In this document: positions 1 through 8,588 of the stretch, piece by piece
Position numbering within the stretch: position 1 is the stretch's first letter
Layout of the letters: every line of letters begins with the position of its first letter
The notes under the pieces: model-generated
The model's input: only the letters and a program-made list of their open reading frames with translations
Databases searched by the model: none
Told to the model about the DNA's origin: nothing
Translations under genes and position numbers: made by a program
NCBI RefSeq assembly: GCF_907164555.1
Contig: NZ_CAJQZC010000003.1
Coordinates: 682,001-746,000 of the forward strand
From: Paraburkholderia saeva
Lineage (GTDB): Bacteria > Pseudomonadota > Gammaproteobacteria > Burkholderiales > Burkholderiaceae
Length of the DNA: 64,000 nt
Direction: 5' to 3'

Positions 1-706
1 TGGCCTCGCCGGCGAGCGCCGAGCGCAGGTACACGGCGCTCCAGTCGGCCACCGCGCCTTCGACCATCATGCACAGGAACGCCAGCGCGGCGAGCTTCAG
101 GACGCCGGCGTCGGGCAACGCGAATCCGCCGGCGGGCGCGCTCGAACGCGCGCCGACGTCGCGCAGCGCGAACAGGGCGGCACCCGCAACAAGTGCGCCG
201 ATGAAGAGGTCCGGCAGTGCAAGGCCGCCCACGACGCCAATCCCTGCCTTCTGAAGCATGCCGCCCGACGCGGCGCCGAGCAGGCCGCCCGCGCTCCACG
301 CCGCGTGGAACGACGACATGATCGGCGCGTGCCATTGCGCCTCGATCGAGCTGGCGTGTCCGTTCATGGAGACATCGAGCGCGCCGTTCGCCGCACCCAG
401 CAGAAGGAGCACGAAACACAGTGTCGCGAGATTCGGCATGAGCGCCGGAAGCGGCAGTGCCATGACAAACGCGACGCCGAGCATCGCGGTCGCGCGGCCG
501 CTGCCAAAGCGCGGCGCGAGCCGACCGGCGAGCGGCATCGCGACGATCGCGCCGAGCGCGAACGCGAAGAGCGCGATACCGAGCGCGGCGTCGCTGAGTG
601 CGAGAGTTTCCTTGATGCGCGGGACTTCGACTGCCCACGCGCCAATCCCGAAGCCGTTGGCGAGGAACACCGCCAGCGTCGCAATACGTTCGTTGACGGG
701 TTTCAT
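1..706 (-). CDS. MFS transporter (C-terminal part cut by window edge)
   Basis: The reverse strand encodes the N-terminal ~235 residues of a major facilitator superfamily permease. It begins MKPVNERIATLAVFLANGFG and continues through hydrophobic segments with a short loop ending in PLAGRLAPR, which resembles the MFS motif A position between helices 2 and 3. The protein resembles small-molecule or sugar efflux MFS carriers with an N-terminal 'GIGAWAVEVPRIKE' type segment. Its ATG (704-706) overlaps the stop codon of the DeoR gene as ATGA, so the two are probably translationally coupled and the regulator likely controls the transporter. The 3' end lies outside the window. The substrate cannot be inferred. 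The family call is firm; the specific role is not. Confidence 0.85.
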   Translation of the reverse strand, partial: MKPVNERIATLAVFLANGFGIGAWAVEVPRIKETLALSDAALGIALFAFALGAIVAMPLAGRLAPRFGSGRATAMLGVAFVMALPLPALMPNLATLCFVLLLLGAANGALDVSMNGHASSIEAQWHAPIMSSFHAAWSAGGLLGAASGGMLQKAGIGVVGGLALPDLFIGALVAGAALFALRDVGARSSAPAGGFALPDAGVLKLAALAFLCMMVEGAVADWSAVYLRSALAGEA

Positions 707-1497
707 GAGGTGGCCACCATCACGGTATCGAACATGGCCCGGAGGCTTTCGAGACGCCCGGCCGGAAGATCCGCTTCGACAACCAGGAAGTCGATCGCGG
801 AAGCCGGCGCGACGATGTACGGCGCAGCGGTCATCAGCTTCTCTGAGGTGGATGCGATCGCGACCTGGCCGCTCGCCTTCACCATCGCCCGCTTGAGTTC
901 GGCCTCTTCGGGTTCGAACGCTGCGATGCCTTCGGTGGGGTCGAGCGCGCACGCGCCGAGAAAACACAGGTCGGCGCGGATCTGCTGGATCTGGAGCAGG
1001 GCGGTCGCACCGGTCGCGCCCGCGGTGCGCCGGCCGACGCGCCCGCCGATCAGGATCACGTCGAAGCCCGGCCGCTCCTGCATGCGCATGCACGCTTCCG
1101 CCGAGTTGGTGATGACGGTGAGGTCCGCGTTGTCCGGCAACGCCTGCGCGATCGCGACGTTGGTCGAACCCGCATCGAGAAAGACGATCTGCTTCGGCCG
1201 GACAAGTGACGCCGCGACACGCGCAAGACGCGCCTTGCGATCGACGCCCTCCTGCATCCGGACCGAGGCCGCCACGCCGGCAGGCGAGGTCAGGATCGCC
1301 CCGCCATAGACCCGCTTGCAGTGACCGGCGCTCGCGAGGTCGCGCAGATGGCGGCGCACGGTGTGTTCGGAAGTCTGAAGCTCGGTCGCGAGTTCGGAGG
1401 CGAGCACGCGGCCCTGCGCCTGAAGTCGCGCCAGAATCAGCCGTTGCCGTTCGTCCGGAAGAAGCCCTTCGATCGCGTCCTGCCGTGTTCGCTGCAT
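703..1497 (-). CDS. DeoR/GlpR-family transcriptional regulator
   Basis: A 264-residue regulator with an N-terminal winged helix-turn-helix (about residues 12-65; LATELQTSEHTVRRHLRDL is the recognition region, followed by the family wing RVYGGA) and a C-terminal DeoR sensor domain of the phosphosugar-isomerase-like fold (FLDAGSTNVAIAQAL, then VILIGGR). I chose the ATG at 1497 rather than an upstream in-frame ATG at 1554 because a GGAGC Shine-Dalgarno lies just before it and the family normally starts near this point. Its stop overlaps the MFS start (ATGA). DeoR proteins usually repress neighbouring sugar-phosphate or sugar-transport genes, so the MFS gene is the likely target. Two GAGCAAAA repeats upstream may be its operators. 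The effector is unknown. Confidence 0.9.
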   Translation of the reverse strand: MQRTRQDAIEGLLPDERQRLILARLQAQGRVLASELATELQTSEHTVRRHLRDLASAGHCKRVYGGAILTSPAGVAASVRMQEGVDRKARLARVAASLVRPKQIVFLDAGSTNVAIAQALPDNADLTVITNSAEACMRMQERPGFDVILIGGRVGRRTAGATGATALLQIQQIRADLCFLGACALDPTEGIAAFEPEEAELKRAMVKASGQVAIASTSEKLMTAAPYIVAPASAIDFLVVEADLPAGRLESLRAMFDTVMVATS

Positions 1498-1548
1498 GGT
1501 CTTGCTCCGTTTTGCGCGCTTGCTCGAAACCGTGAATCGATCACAATA

Positions 1549-1576
1549 GAGCAAAATATATCGTAAACGAGCAAAA
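1549..1576. promoter_or_regulatory. Direct repeats GAGCAAAA, possible DeoR operator
   Basis: GAGCAAAA occurs at 1549-1556 and again at 1569-1576, exactly 20 bp apart, in an AT-rich stretch 50-80 bp upstream of the DeoR start codon. A partial inverse copy (TTGCTC) is at 1520-1525. Tandem sites two helical turns apart are typical of DeoR/GlpR-type autoregulation. Function is inferred. Confidence 0.45.
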
Positions 1577-1590
1577 CGGACAACACGAAA

Positions 1591-1617
1591 GCGACTGGCT
1601 CCAGCGGAGCCAGTCGC
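1591..1617 (-). terminator. Stem-loop terminator after the DUF1488-like gene
   Basis: A perfect 12-bp inverted repeat (1591-1602 with 1606-1617) with a 3-nt loop. Read on the reverse strand it follows the stop codon of the gene at 1635 by 17 bp and is followed by TTTCG. This makes it a plausible intrinsic terminator separating that gene from the DeoR gene. Confidence 0.7.
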
Positions 1618-1634
1618 GAAGTTGAATGAATCCC

Positions 1635-1910
1635 TTAGTGCAGGACCGTCCTGAATTCTTCGAGACCCAGTCTGACCGGAGTCGACTGGAAGGACTTTCT
1701 GGTTTCCGCGACCCGGAGAATCTCGTAGAGCGCGTCTTCGAACGCGACGAGCAGGTCGGCGCGCCGCTTGCTGGCAGCGCCGCAGTAGGCCATCAACGCT
1801 TCCGCGCTCACTTCAAAAACCTGTACGCGGTCATCAAAACAGACACGAAAAGCGACCGTTGCGCACTCCGTTACGCACGGCCGGAACGCTTCATCAACAT
1901 ATACGGACAT
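1635..1910 (-). CDS. DUF1488-like small protein
   Basis: A 91-residue protein starting MSVYVDEAFRPC. The pattern of a beta-rich first half (VAFRVCFDDRVQVFEVSAEAL) followed by a helix (AFEDALYEILRVAETR) and a C-terminal LGLEEF resembles the DUF1488 family, a small beta/alpha protein common in Burkholderia and of unknown function. I chose the ATG at 1910 because GGGAGA lies 5 nt upstream; a longer in-frame start at 1979 has no such site. It lies 102 bp downstream of nrdJ on the same strand and ends at a strong stem-loop, so it may be cotranscribed with nrdJ. The family assignment is from memory of the profile and is moderate. Confidence 0.65.
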   Translation of the reverse strand: MSVYVDEAFRPCVTECATVAFRVCFDDRVQVFEVSAEALMAYCGAASKRRADLLVAFEDALYEILRVAETRKSFQSTPVRLGLEEFRTVLH

Positions 1911-2012
1911 GGCGATCTCCCAACACAGCTCTCCCGAGAGAACAGGATGACAGTCTGGTAAATCCAGTCTGTGGGACAACCGCCATTCGTCGCAAGGTCG
2001 CGGAAAATCCGT

Positions 2013-4559
2013 CTACCCGCACGCGCCGATTTCCCCACAGGCCGTACAAAAATCGCAGCCGTCTTTCCGGATGACGGCGTTCGCGCCACAGTAGTCGCAC
2101 TTGCTGCCGAGCATCGTCGGCGCGGCGGCGGGTGCGCCAGCAACCGGGCCGGAACCAGCGCCGGAGTCCTCCCTGACGTCATTGTGCCGCGCGTTGGCCG
2201 TGGCTGCATGCGTGGTGTCGACCATCTGCCCGCGCGGCAGGCGCGCGAGCAGGCGCGACGGCACCTGATTGCCGTCCGCGTCGAGAAAGCCGCGACGATG
2301 CAGGATCTGCTGGATCGCGTAGCTGAGCGCCGCGACTTCCGAGTCGTGCCAGCGCGGCGAACGATGTCCGTCGGGCCGTTGCACTTCGCCGAGCCGAACC
2401 TGGCCGCGATCCCACGACACCTTGCGCATGTCCTGCAGGTTGCGCGCGATAAAGCCGCCGCGCGCGGCGAGCGACAGCGAGCGCATCGTCGCCGTGATCC
2501 ATTGCTGCGATTCGTCGCGCTGGCCGGCCGGAATAAAGATTTCGATCGGGCGCTCGATGGTGATGTCTTCGCCGGCAATGCGCCCGGTGACCTCGATGAA
2601 CGATACCGCCACGTAGAGCGACTTCTTGCCGATCTGCGTCAGGTACTCGACCTTCTCGATGATGGCGGGCAGTTCCCCTCTCGGGCGATGGTCGATCGTC
2701 ACGCGCAGCGGGTCGAGATCCGCCGCACCGGGCGTGTCGTCGGGCGTGGCTGACTCCGTGGGCGAGACGCTCAGCACGGCGCCGAGCGTCTCGTTCGGAC
2801 GATACGTGGCAAGCCCTTTGAGGCCGCTCTTCCACGCGTCGAAATAGAGGCTCTCGAAATCCTCGAACGGATAATCGGCGGGCACGTTCACCGTCTTCGA
2901 AATCGACGTATCGACGAAGGGTTGCACGGCCGCCATCATCTCCAGATGGTCGCGCGCGGACATCGCCAGCGCGCTGACGAAATACTCAGGCAGCGCGTCG
3001 ACGTCGCCGCCGAGTTCGCGATAGAGCCGCCACGCGTGATCTTCGACGGCGAACTGCTGACGGCTGCCGTCGGCCATGATCTTCATGCGCGTATAGGTCC
3101 ACGAGAACGCGGGCTCGATGCCGTTCGACGCGTTGTCCGCGAACGCAAGGCTGACCGTGCCGGTCGGCGCGATCGAAAGCAGATGGCTGTTGCGAATGCC
3201 GTGACGACGGATCGCATCCTTCAGGTCGTCGGGCAGGCGCGAGGCGAACGTGCCTTCTTCCAGATAACGTGCTGCATCGAAAAGCGGGAACGCGCCGCGT
3301 TCGCGCGCGAGTTCGACCGACGCGCGGTACGCCTCGTCGCGCATCAGCTGCGCGACATGGGCCGCGAAATCGCGGCCTTCCTGCGCGTCGTAGCGCAGAC
3401 CGAGCATCACGAGTGTGTCGCCCAGACCCGTGAGGCCGACGCCGATACGACGCTTCGCCGCAGCCTCGTCGCGCTGTTCGTCGAGCGGCCAGAGCGTGAC
3501 GTCGAGCACGTCGTCGAGAAAACGCACCTGCGTGCGTGTGCGCGCGGCGAGCGCTTCCCAGTCGAACGAAGGCGTGCCGCCGTGCATCTGCGCAAACGGA
3601 TCGACGACAAAGCGCGTGAGGTTGAGCGGCCCCAGGTTGCAGCAGCCATACGCCGGCAGCGGCTGCTCGCCGCACGGATTCGTGGCGCGGATCGTTTCGA
3701 TCGCGCGCAGGTTGTTGTCCTCGTTCATGCGCGACACGAACACGACGCCCGGTTCGGCGACGTCATACGTCGAGCGCATGATCTTGTCCCAGATTTCGCG
3801 CGCGGGTTGCTCGGCGTAGATCCAGTAGCCGTCTTCGCGCTGGCGCAGATCGTTCGCCGCGCGCATCGCGGGCGAAGGCTCCGCGCGATGCACGAGTTGC
3901 CACGGCGCATTGGCTTCGACCGCGCGCATGAACGCGTCCGTCACGGCGACCGACACGTTGAAGTTGTTCCAGCGTCCCTTCGAATGCTTGGCTTCGATGA
4001 ATTCGATGAGGTCAGGGTGATCGCAATCCAGCACTGCCATCTGCGCGCCACGCCGCGAGCCGGCGCTTTCGACAGTGCGACATGACGCGTCGAACACATC
4101 CATATAGCTGCATGGTCCGGATGCCGAGGAACTCGTGGTGTGAACGCGCGCGCCCCGCGGGCGGATCGCGGAAAAGTTGTAGCCGACGCCGCCGCCACGC
4201 CGCATGGTTTCGGCGGCCTGCAACAGCGCGACGTAAATACCGGGCAGGCCTTCGTCGTCGACGCCCTGGATCGAGTCGCCGACCGGCTGCACGAAGCAGT
4301 TGATGAGCGTCGCCGCGAGGCCGCTGCCCGCCGCGCTCATGATGCGGCCGGCGCCGAGCGCGCCGTGCAGCAGGTTGTCGACGAAGCGGGCCTCGATCAC
4401 CGGGCGCAATGCTTCCGGCTCCGCCATCGCCACGCCGCGCGCGACGCGCCGGTAGACATCGCCGACTGTCTGCTCGTCGCCCTTGGCGTATTTTTCGAGC
4501 ATGACGTCGGTGGAGAATTGCTGCGGAGCAATCGATAGCGTCGGATCGTTTTCTGCCAT
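2013..4559 (-). CDS. nrdJ: Adenosylcobalamin-dependent ribonucleoside-diphosphate reductase (class II)
   Basis: An 848-residue class II ribonucleotide reductase, which makes deoxynucleotides using coenzyme B12 and so works with or without oxygen. Visible hallmarks are the barrel segment ATLINCFVQPVGDSI with the substrate-site cysteine, AGSRRGAQMAVLDCDHPDLI, the catalytic NPCGEQPLPAYGCCNLG, and the phosphate-binding region LSIAPTGTVSLAF. The C-terminus carries a cysteine-rich zinc-ribbon tail (CDYCGAN...CDFCTACGEIGACG) typical of the long NrdJ subgroup, where the last cysteines relay electrons to the active site. I chose the ATG at 4559 (MAENDPTL) with GGGACGGG upstream over the ORF start at 4631. 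The 300-bp leader shows no obvious cobalamin riboswitch box. The DUF1488-like gene follows. Confidence 0.95.
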   Translation of the reverse strand: MAENDPTLSIAPQQFSTDVMLEKYAKGDEQTVGDVYRRVARGVAMAEPEALRPVIEARFVDNLLHGALGAGRIMSAAGSGLAATLINCFVQPVGDSIQGVDDEGLPGIYVALLQAAETMRRGGGVGYNFSAIRPRGARVHTTSSSASGPCSYMDVFDASCRTVESAGSRRGAQMAVLDCDHPDLIEFIEAKHSKGRWNNFNVSVAVTDAFMRAVEANAPWQLVHRAEPSPAMRAANDLRQREDGYWIYAEQPAREIWDKIMRSTYDVAEPGVVFVSRMNEDNNLRAIETIRATNPCGEQPLPAYGCCNLGPLNLTRFVVDPFAQMHGGTPSFDWEALAARTRTQVRFLDDVLDVTLWPLDEQRDEAAAKRRIGVGLTGLGDTLVMLGLRYDAQEGRDFAAHVAQLMRDEAYRASVELARERGAFPLFDAARYLEEGTFASRLPDDLKDAIRRHGIRNSHLLSIAPTGTVSLAFADNASNGIEPAFSWTYTRMKIMADGSRQQFAVEDHAWRLYRELGGDVDALPEYFVSALAMSARDHLEMMAAVQPFVDTSISKTVNVPADYPFEDFESLYFDAWKSGLKGLATYRPNETLGAVLSVSPTESATPDDTPGAADLDPLRVTIDHRPRGELPAIIEKVEYLTQIGKKSLYVAVSFIEVTGRIAGEDITIERPIEIFIPAGQRDESQQWITATMRSLSLAARGGFIARNLQDMRKVSWDRGQVRLGEVQRPDGHRSPRWHDSEVAALSYAIQQILHRRGFLDADGNQVPSRLLARLPRGQMVDTTHAATANARHNDVREDSGAGSGPVAGAPAAAPTMLGSKCDYCGANAVIRKDGCDFCTACGEIGACG

Positions 4560-4859
4560 GGTCCCGTCCCAAACAGCGTTGCGCGGATGATGCGATGCGG
4601 TGGAGTTCGCGACGCGCCGGGCCGGCGGCATGTGAGCCGCAATCCGGCGGCGCGATCCGTCTCACGGTACCGCACACGACCGTTCGCCGCAATCGCCCGC
4701 CGGGACGCGGTTCAAATGGGGGCGAGCCGGTGGCGCGTCTCCTGGCGTCCGCGCAGGTCAGGGCGAAGAAGCCGGGCTCGCTGCAGCACATGACGCCGAC
4801 GGTTTACGATGTGGCCGACGGGTGACTCATCTCTGCCCGGACTGGAACAGGACAATCCC

Positions 4860-5345
4860 ATGCCCGACGAAACGCCGCTGGTTGTGTATCGCGACACGGT
4901 TCGCGCCGAATGGGTGGACTACAACGGCCATTTGCGCGACGCGTTTTATCTGCTGATTTTCAGTTACGCGACGGACGTGCTGATCGACCGGATCGGACTC
5001 GACGATGTGACCCGCCGGGCGCGCGCCCGGTCGATCTATACGCTCGAGGCGCACGTCAACTATATGCACGAGATCAAGGAAGGCGCCCCGGTGCGCGTCG
5101 AGGTGCGCGTGCTCGCGCACGACGCGAAGCGGCTGCATATCTATCTGGAGATGTTTACGGACGCCCGCCGTGTGCCAGTGGCCGCCGGCGAGCAGATGCT
5201 GCTGCACGTCGATACATCGGGGCCGAAAGCTGCTGCGTTCGACGCCGATATCGCGGCGCGCATCGAAGCGCTCGTCGAAGCGCAGTCGCAGGCGAACCTG
5301 CCACCGGCAAAATATTGTGGCCACGTCATCGGCCTGCCTGCGTGA
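4860..5345 (+). CDS. Acyl-CoA thioesterase, 4HBT hotdog fold
   Basis: A 161-residue single hotdog-domain protein. The start VYRDTVRAEWVDYNGHLRDAFYLLIF matches the 4-hydroxybenzoyl-CoA thioesterase family, in which an acidic residue in the D-x-x-G/N-H loop near residue 20 acts in thioester hydrolysis (WVDYNGHL here). Relatives with the same D-Y-N-G-H motif include the thioesterases associated with carnitine and betainyl-CoA metabolism, but nothing adjacent supports that substrate here. I chose the ATG at 4860 because family members begin close to this point; an in-frame ATG at 4809 would add 17 unsupported residues. The gene stands alone between nrdJ (divergent) and a convergent DUF3331-like gene. 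Confidence 0.8.
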   Translation: MPDETPLVVYRDTVRAEWVDYNGHLRDAFYLLIFSYATDVLIDRIGLDDVTRRARARSIYTLEAHVNYMHEIKEGAPVRVEVRVLAHDAKRLHIYLEMFTDARRVPVAAGEQMLLHVDTSGPKAAAFDADIAARIEALVEAQSQANLPPAKYCGHVIGLPA

Positions 5346-5381
5346 GTCAATACCCGAGCGGGCTGCCGGGATGAAACCGGA

Positions 5382-5669
5382 TCAGGCGTCGAGCAGGTTG
5401 CCGAGGATTTCGGCGGAGATCATTGCCGCTGCGTTCGAAGGCGCGGGGCGCTCGGCCGGCTTGAAGACGGCGTCGCCGCGCCGGATCTTGCTGCGCGACA
5501 GCGCGCAGGTGCCCGAGGTATGCGCCGAGCGGCGGCGCCAGCGCTGCTCGCCGTAGTGGCAGCGGCCCGGCTCGACCCAACGGATGACCAGCGTCGTGTC
5601 GGAGCGCTCGAGAATATCGATGTGCACGCCTTCTGTTCCGCTCAGAGATAGGGACGCTATGGACTGCAT
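5382..5669 (-). CDS. DUF3331-like small protein
   Basis: A 95-residue cytoplasmic protein, start MQSIASLSLSG. The core VIRWVEPGRCHYGEQRW followed by basic residues and TCALSRSKIRRGDAVFKP matches my memory of the DUF3331 family, short proteins found mainly in Burkholderia and relatives, with a conserved tryptophan/cysteine pattern that suggests a small zinc- or nucleic-acid-binding fold; function unknown. An upstream in-frame start at 5930 would add 87 residues of low-complexity sequence and is unlikely. It is convergent with the thioesterase gene, 36 bp apart. A 13-nt palindrome lies about 170 bp upstream of its start. Confidence 0.65.
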   Translation of the reverse strand: MQSIASLSLSGTEGVHIDILERSDTTLVIRWVEPGRCHYGEQRWRRRSAHTSGTCALSRSKIRRGDAVFKPAERPAPSNAAAMISAEILGNLLDA

Positions 5670-6025
5670 GGTCGGCTCCGTTGTGGGGTGTGCCCGAATG
5701 TAGTCCCGCGCGCGCAAGAAGAACATTGTGCAGCCGTTGAAACACCGTTCCAATAATGGCAACAATGGCGTCATTCCCAGTTTGCGGGACGAAACGACAC
5801 GGCTCGCCGCCCGTCCTGCGCGATATGGCATATTTTTGCAACACAGTGTTGTTTGTGGCGCGACATATTGCCGGTGCCCGATTGGGCGCCGGGTCGCCTG
5901 CGCGCCCATCCCGGAACGCGCGCCGGGCATCCTTTAAGATGCAGGATCGCTTCGCGCGTCGCGCCGGAAGGCGTCGTGCCTTTTGAGCGCATCGCGCGCC
6001 GTTATCCATTCAGCCTTGAGGCCTC
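5670..6025. other. Divergent intergenic region with a 13-nt palindrome
   Basis: About 356 bp between the divergent DUF3331-like gene and the AI-2E-family transporter gene. It is AT-richer than its surroundings and must hold both promoters. A perfect odd palindrome CAACACAGTGTTG lies at 5839-5851, preceded by a TTTTT run, and could be a dimeric-regulator operator. I see no coding sequence or RNA gene here. Confidence 0.4.
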
Positions 6026-7099
6026 ATGAACCAGCGTCTGCCCGCATCGCCCGATCCGCAATCCAGCCGCCGGAAAGCCCAGAAGATCGGGCTGCAGGTG
6101 CTGTACGTGGCGCTCGTGCTGCTGGCGTTGTGGATCGTGCGCTCGTTCATTCCCGCCGTGGTCTGGGCGATCGTGATCGCGATTGCGCTCTGGCCGGTGC
6201 TCAAACGCGTGGAAGGCCACAACCTGTTTCAGGGCCGCACGACGATCATTGCGCTCGTGTTCACGACGGCGGTCTCGCTGCTCGTGGTGCTACCGGTTGG
6301 GCTTGGCATCGCCCAGGCGCTCGCCGAGGCGCACGATCTTCTTGCCTGGTTTCGCGACGCGCAGGAGAACGGCATTCCGGTGCCGGACTTCGTCAGTCAT
6401 CTGCCGTTCGGCGTCGCCCAGATCACCACCTGGTGGCAGACGAATCTCGAACTGCCGCTGCGCGGCTCGGCCGCGATGAAGGGCCTGCACAGCGAGGCCG
6501 TGCTGACCTTCGGGCGGCATTTCGGCGCGCGCGCGGTGCACGTGCTCGTCGTGTTCGGCTTCATGCTCGTGACGCTCTTCATGATCCTGCAGGCGGGCCC
6601 GAAGCTCTCCGGTACGCTCCTCACGGGCGTGCACCGTGCGTTCGGCCCGGATGGCGCGCAGCTGATCCAGCGCATGGTGAGCGCGGTGCGCAGCACGGTC
6701 ACGGGTCTCGTCGTGGTCGGGCTCGGCGAAGGTGCACTGCTTGGGATTATCTATGCGCTCGTCGGCGTGCCGCATGCTGCGCTGCTTGGCCTCGTGACGG
6801 CCGTTGCCGCGATGTTGCCGTTTTGCGCGCCGATCGTGTTCTGCGGCGCGGCGCTCTGGCTGTTCACCCAGGGCGCGGTCGCAGCCGCGCTCGGCCTTGC
6901 GGTGGTCGGCTTCGTCATCGTATTTATCGCCGAGCATTTCGTGCGCCCGGTGCTGATCGGTGGCTCGACGCGGTTGCCGTTTCTGCTCGTGCTGTTCGGC
7001 ATTCTGGGCGGCGCGGAGACGTTCGGCCTGCTCGGGCTCTTTATAGGCCCGGCGTTGATGACCGTGCTGATGGTGCTGTGGAACGACTGGGTGCGCTAG
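6026..7099 (+). CDS. AI-2E family transporter (PerM/YdiK-like membrane protein)
   Basis: A 357-residue inner-membrane protein with about eight hydrophobic helices. It has the family layout: two N-terminal helices (LQVLYVALVLLALWIVRSF, VVWAIVIAIALWPVLKR), a long soluble insertion around residues 110-170, then a block of C-terminal helices containing GLGEGALLGIIYALVGVPHA and the end motif LLGLFIGPALMTVLMVLWNDW. The family (named for the TqsA AI-2 exporter) includes exporters and Na+/H+ antiporter-like proteins, so the substrate is open. A weak GAGG lies before the ATG. Its last 59 bp overlap the convergent OpgC-like gene. Confidence 0.85.
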   Translation: MNQRLPASPDPQSSRRKAQKIGLQVLYVALVLLALWIVRSFIPAVVWAIVIAIALWPVLKRVEGHNLFQGRTTIIALVFTTAVSLLVVLPVGLGIAQALAEAHDLLAWFRDAQENGIPVPDFVSHLPFGVAQITTWWQTNLELPLRGSAAMKGLHSEAVLTFGRHFGARAVHVLVVFGFMLVTLFMILQAGPKLSGTLLTGVHRAFGPDGAQLIQRMVSAVRSTVTGLVVVGLGEGALLGIIYALVGVPHAALLGLVTAVAAMLPFCAPIVFCGAALWLFTQGAVAAALGLAVVGFVIVFIAEHFVRPVLIGGSTRLPFLLVLFGILGGAETFGLLGLFIGPALMTVLMVLWNDWVR

Positions 7100-8270
7100 T
7101 CGCAGGGGCGGGGCGTGCCATACGCGTTGTGTGCCCGATACCCGCGACGCTTCGCGTGCGATTTCGCTGACGGCTCACGCACGACGCAAAGAAGCGCGAA
7201 ACCGGCTCCGCCGCATGCGCGACCACAAGCAGCGAGCCGACCGCGATCGCGTCGGCGAGGAGACCGAGCGGGACGTCGAGGAGGCCATCCGTTGCCTGGT
7301 ACAGCAGCGAATCGACGACGAGCGAAATCACGGTTCCCGCGACGAAGCACACGAGACCCTTGCGGCCGATCAGGCTGATCCAAGGCAGCTTCTGCGCGAT
7401 CTTGCCGGCCCAGCCGACGCGCACGACGTTGGCGACCAGCCATGCGATCGCCAGAAAATTCACGGCGCGCAGCCACATCAAATTCTGTTTGAAGCTTGCG
7501 TCGAGCGGGGCGGTTTCGATCGCGAGCCTGTAATACGCCGCCGCCGCGACAACGCCCGCGGCCAGCAGCGTGACGAGCCAGCCCATGCGATGCGCGGTGA
7601 TGCGCGGGTAGACCGGCTGGCAGCGCGCGATCACGCCCAGCACGAACATCAGCTGCCACGCGAGCGGGTTGAAGTCCCATGGCGTGTCTTCGGCGCCCGG
7701 CAGCCAGCCGGCCAGATGCGGCGCGGCGGCCCACAGCGCGACGCTGCCCGCGAGCAGCAGCCATGGCTTGCTGCGCGCAAGCGGCAGCGCGACGGGCACC
7801 ATCAGCGCGAAGAACGTGTACATCGGCAGCACGGATGCCAGATACGGCTGACGGCGCAGCAGCAGGATATCGCCGAGCGATGCGAGCGGTGCGTCGATCA
7901 GTTCATCAAGATCGTTTGTCGGCAGATTCGGCGCGTCGACGCTGAACGCGAGCATCACTGCGCTCACGAGCAGCATCAGGCCCGCAGTCACGAGAAACGC
8001 GCGATAAATCTCGAGCGAACGTTTGAGGAAGCGATTGCGGGCGATCGCATCGGTGCGTCGTTCGGCGAGTGCGGCGTATGCGGTCGCCGTAGCGAAGCCG
8101 CCGAGGAACACGAACACTTCGGCCGCGTCGCAGAGCGCCCATGCGTGCAGCGTGAATCGCGACAGGATGCTGCCGCCGATGTGATCGACCACGATGATGA
8201 CGAGCACAAGCCCACGAAAAAAATCAAGCTCGATGAAGCGGTGTTGCGACTGTTGCATAAGTGTTGCCAT
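7041..8270 (-). CDS. OpgC-like membrane acyltransferase
   Basis: A 409-residue integral membrane protein. The start MATLMQQSQHRFIELDFFRGLVLVIIVVDHIGGS matches the OpgC family, which transfers succinyl or related acyl groups to osmoregulated periplasmic glucans; the D-FRG-...-D-H pattern is the family signature. About ten hydrophobic helices follow. I chose the ATG at 8270, preceded by GAGGTCG, over a longer ORF start at 8510. The last ~45 residues are Arg/Ser/Ala-rich and run into the antisense of the neighbouring transporter gene, overlapping it by 59 bp, so the C-terminus may be recently extended. Homologues in betaproteobacteria are often annotated only as OpgC-domain proteins; no opgGH is visible here. 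Confidence 0.85.
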   Translation of the reverse strand: MATLMQQSQHRFIELDFFRGLVLVIIVVDHIGGSILSRFTLHAWALCDAAEVFVFLGGFATATAYAALAERRTDAIARNRFLKRSLEIYRAFLVTAGLMLLVSAVMLAFSVDAPNLPTNDLDELIDAPLASLGDILLLRRQPYLASVLPMYTFFALMVPVALPLARSKPWLLLAGSVALWAAAPHLAGWLPGAEDTPWDFNPLAWQLMFVLGVIARCQPVYPRITAHRMGWLVTLLAAGVVAAAAYYRLAIETAPLDASFKQNLMWLRAVNFLAIAWLVANVVRVGWAGKIAQKLPWISLIGRKGLVCFVAGTVISLVVDSLLYQATDGLLDVPLGLLADAIAVGSLLVVAHAAEPVSRFFASCVSRQRNRTRSVAGIGHTTRMARPAPATSAPSRSTAPSARSSTPGL

Positions 8271-8588
8271 AACGACCTCACGCAGACGCACGCCCGACGC
8301 GTGACTGCCAGCATGAAGTTTGCTGAATAGGGGAGCCCGTATCGCATGCTGCCTGCGCTGCCGAAGGGGCGCGCGAGGCAACGCAAAATGCGACGGAAGC
8401 GCGGCAGGCGCAATGCGGAGCGACGCAAGCCGGCTGGTCAGACGATCGGAAAACGGCTGCAGGACCGGTAGAACTGACCGGTGGTGATAACGTAAGTTCC
8501 TGGCCGCCACCGCAGTTTCACCGCGTAATCCAGGCGGCCGATGTTAACAGGTTCAGGCATTGCGCTCAGCGAACCCGACAGCCGCAAC
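8271..8588. other. Intergenic region upstream of the OpgC-like gene
   Basis: About 318 bp between two reverse-strand genes. It must carry the promoter of the OpgC-like gene and the 3' end of the Nudix transcript. A short reverse-strand reading frame (8438-8560) has no ribosome binding site and no recognisable family. I see no clear stem-loop or RNA gene. Confidence 0.4.

Noticed and set aside
305..1309. Long forward reading frame (334 codons) opposite the MFS and DeoR genes
   Set aside because: It is Arg/Ala/Glu-rich and antisense to two clear gene families; such shadow frames are common at this GC content.
4560..4859. Cobalamin riboswitch upstream of nrdJ
   Set aside because: I looked for a B12-box-like segment and saw none; I do not claim one.
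4860..5345. Assignment as carnitine-pathway betainyl-CoA thioesterase
   Set aside because: The family fits, but no carnitine dehydrogenase or betaine gene is adjacent, and cluster B lies 30 kb away.
8438..8560. Short reverse frame next to the Nudix gene
   Set aside because: No ribosome binding site, no recognised motif; kept as intergenic.
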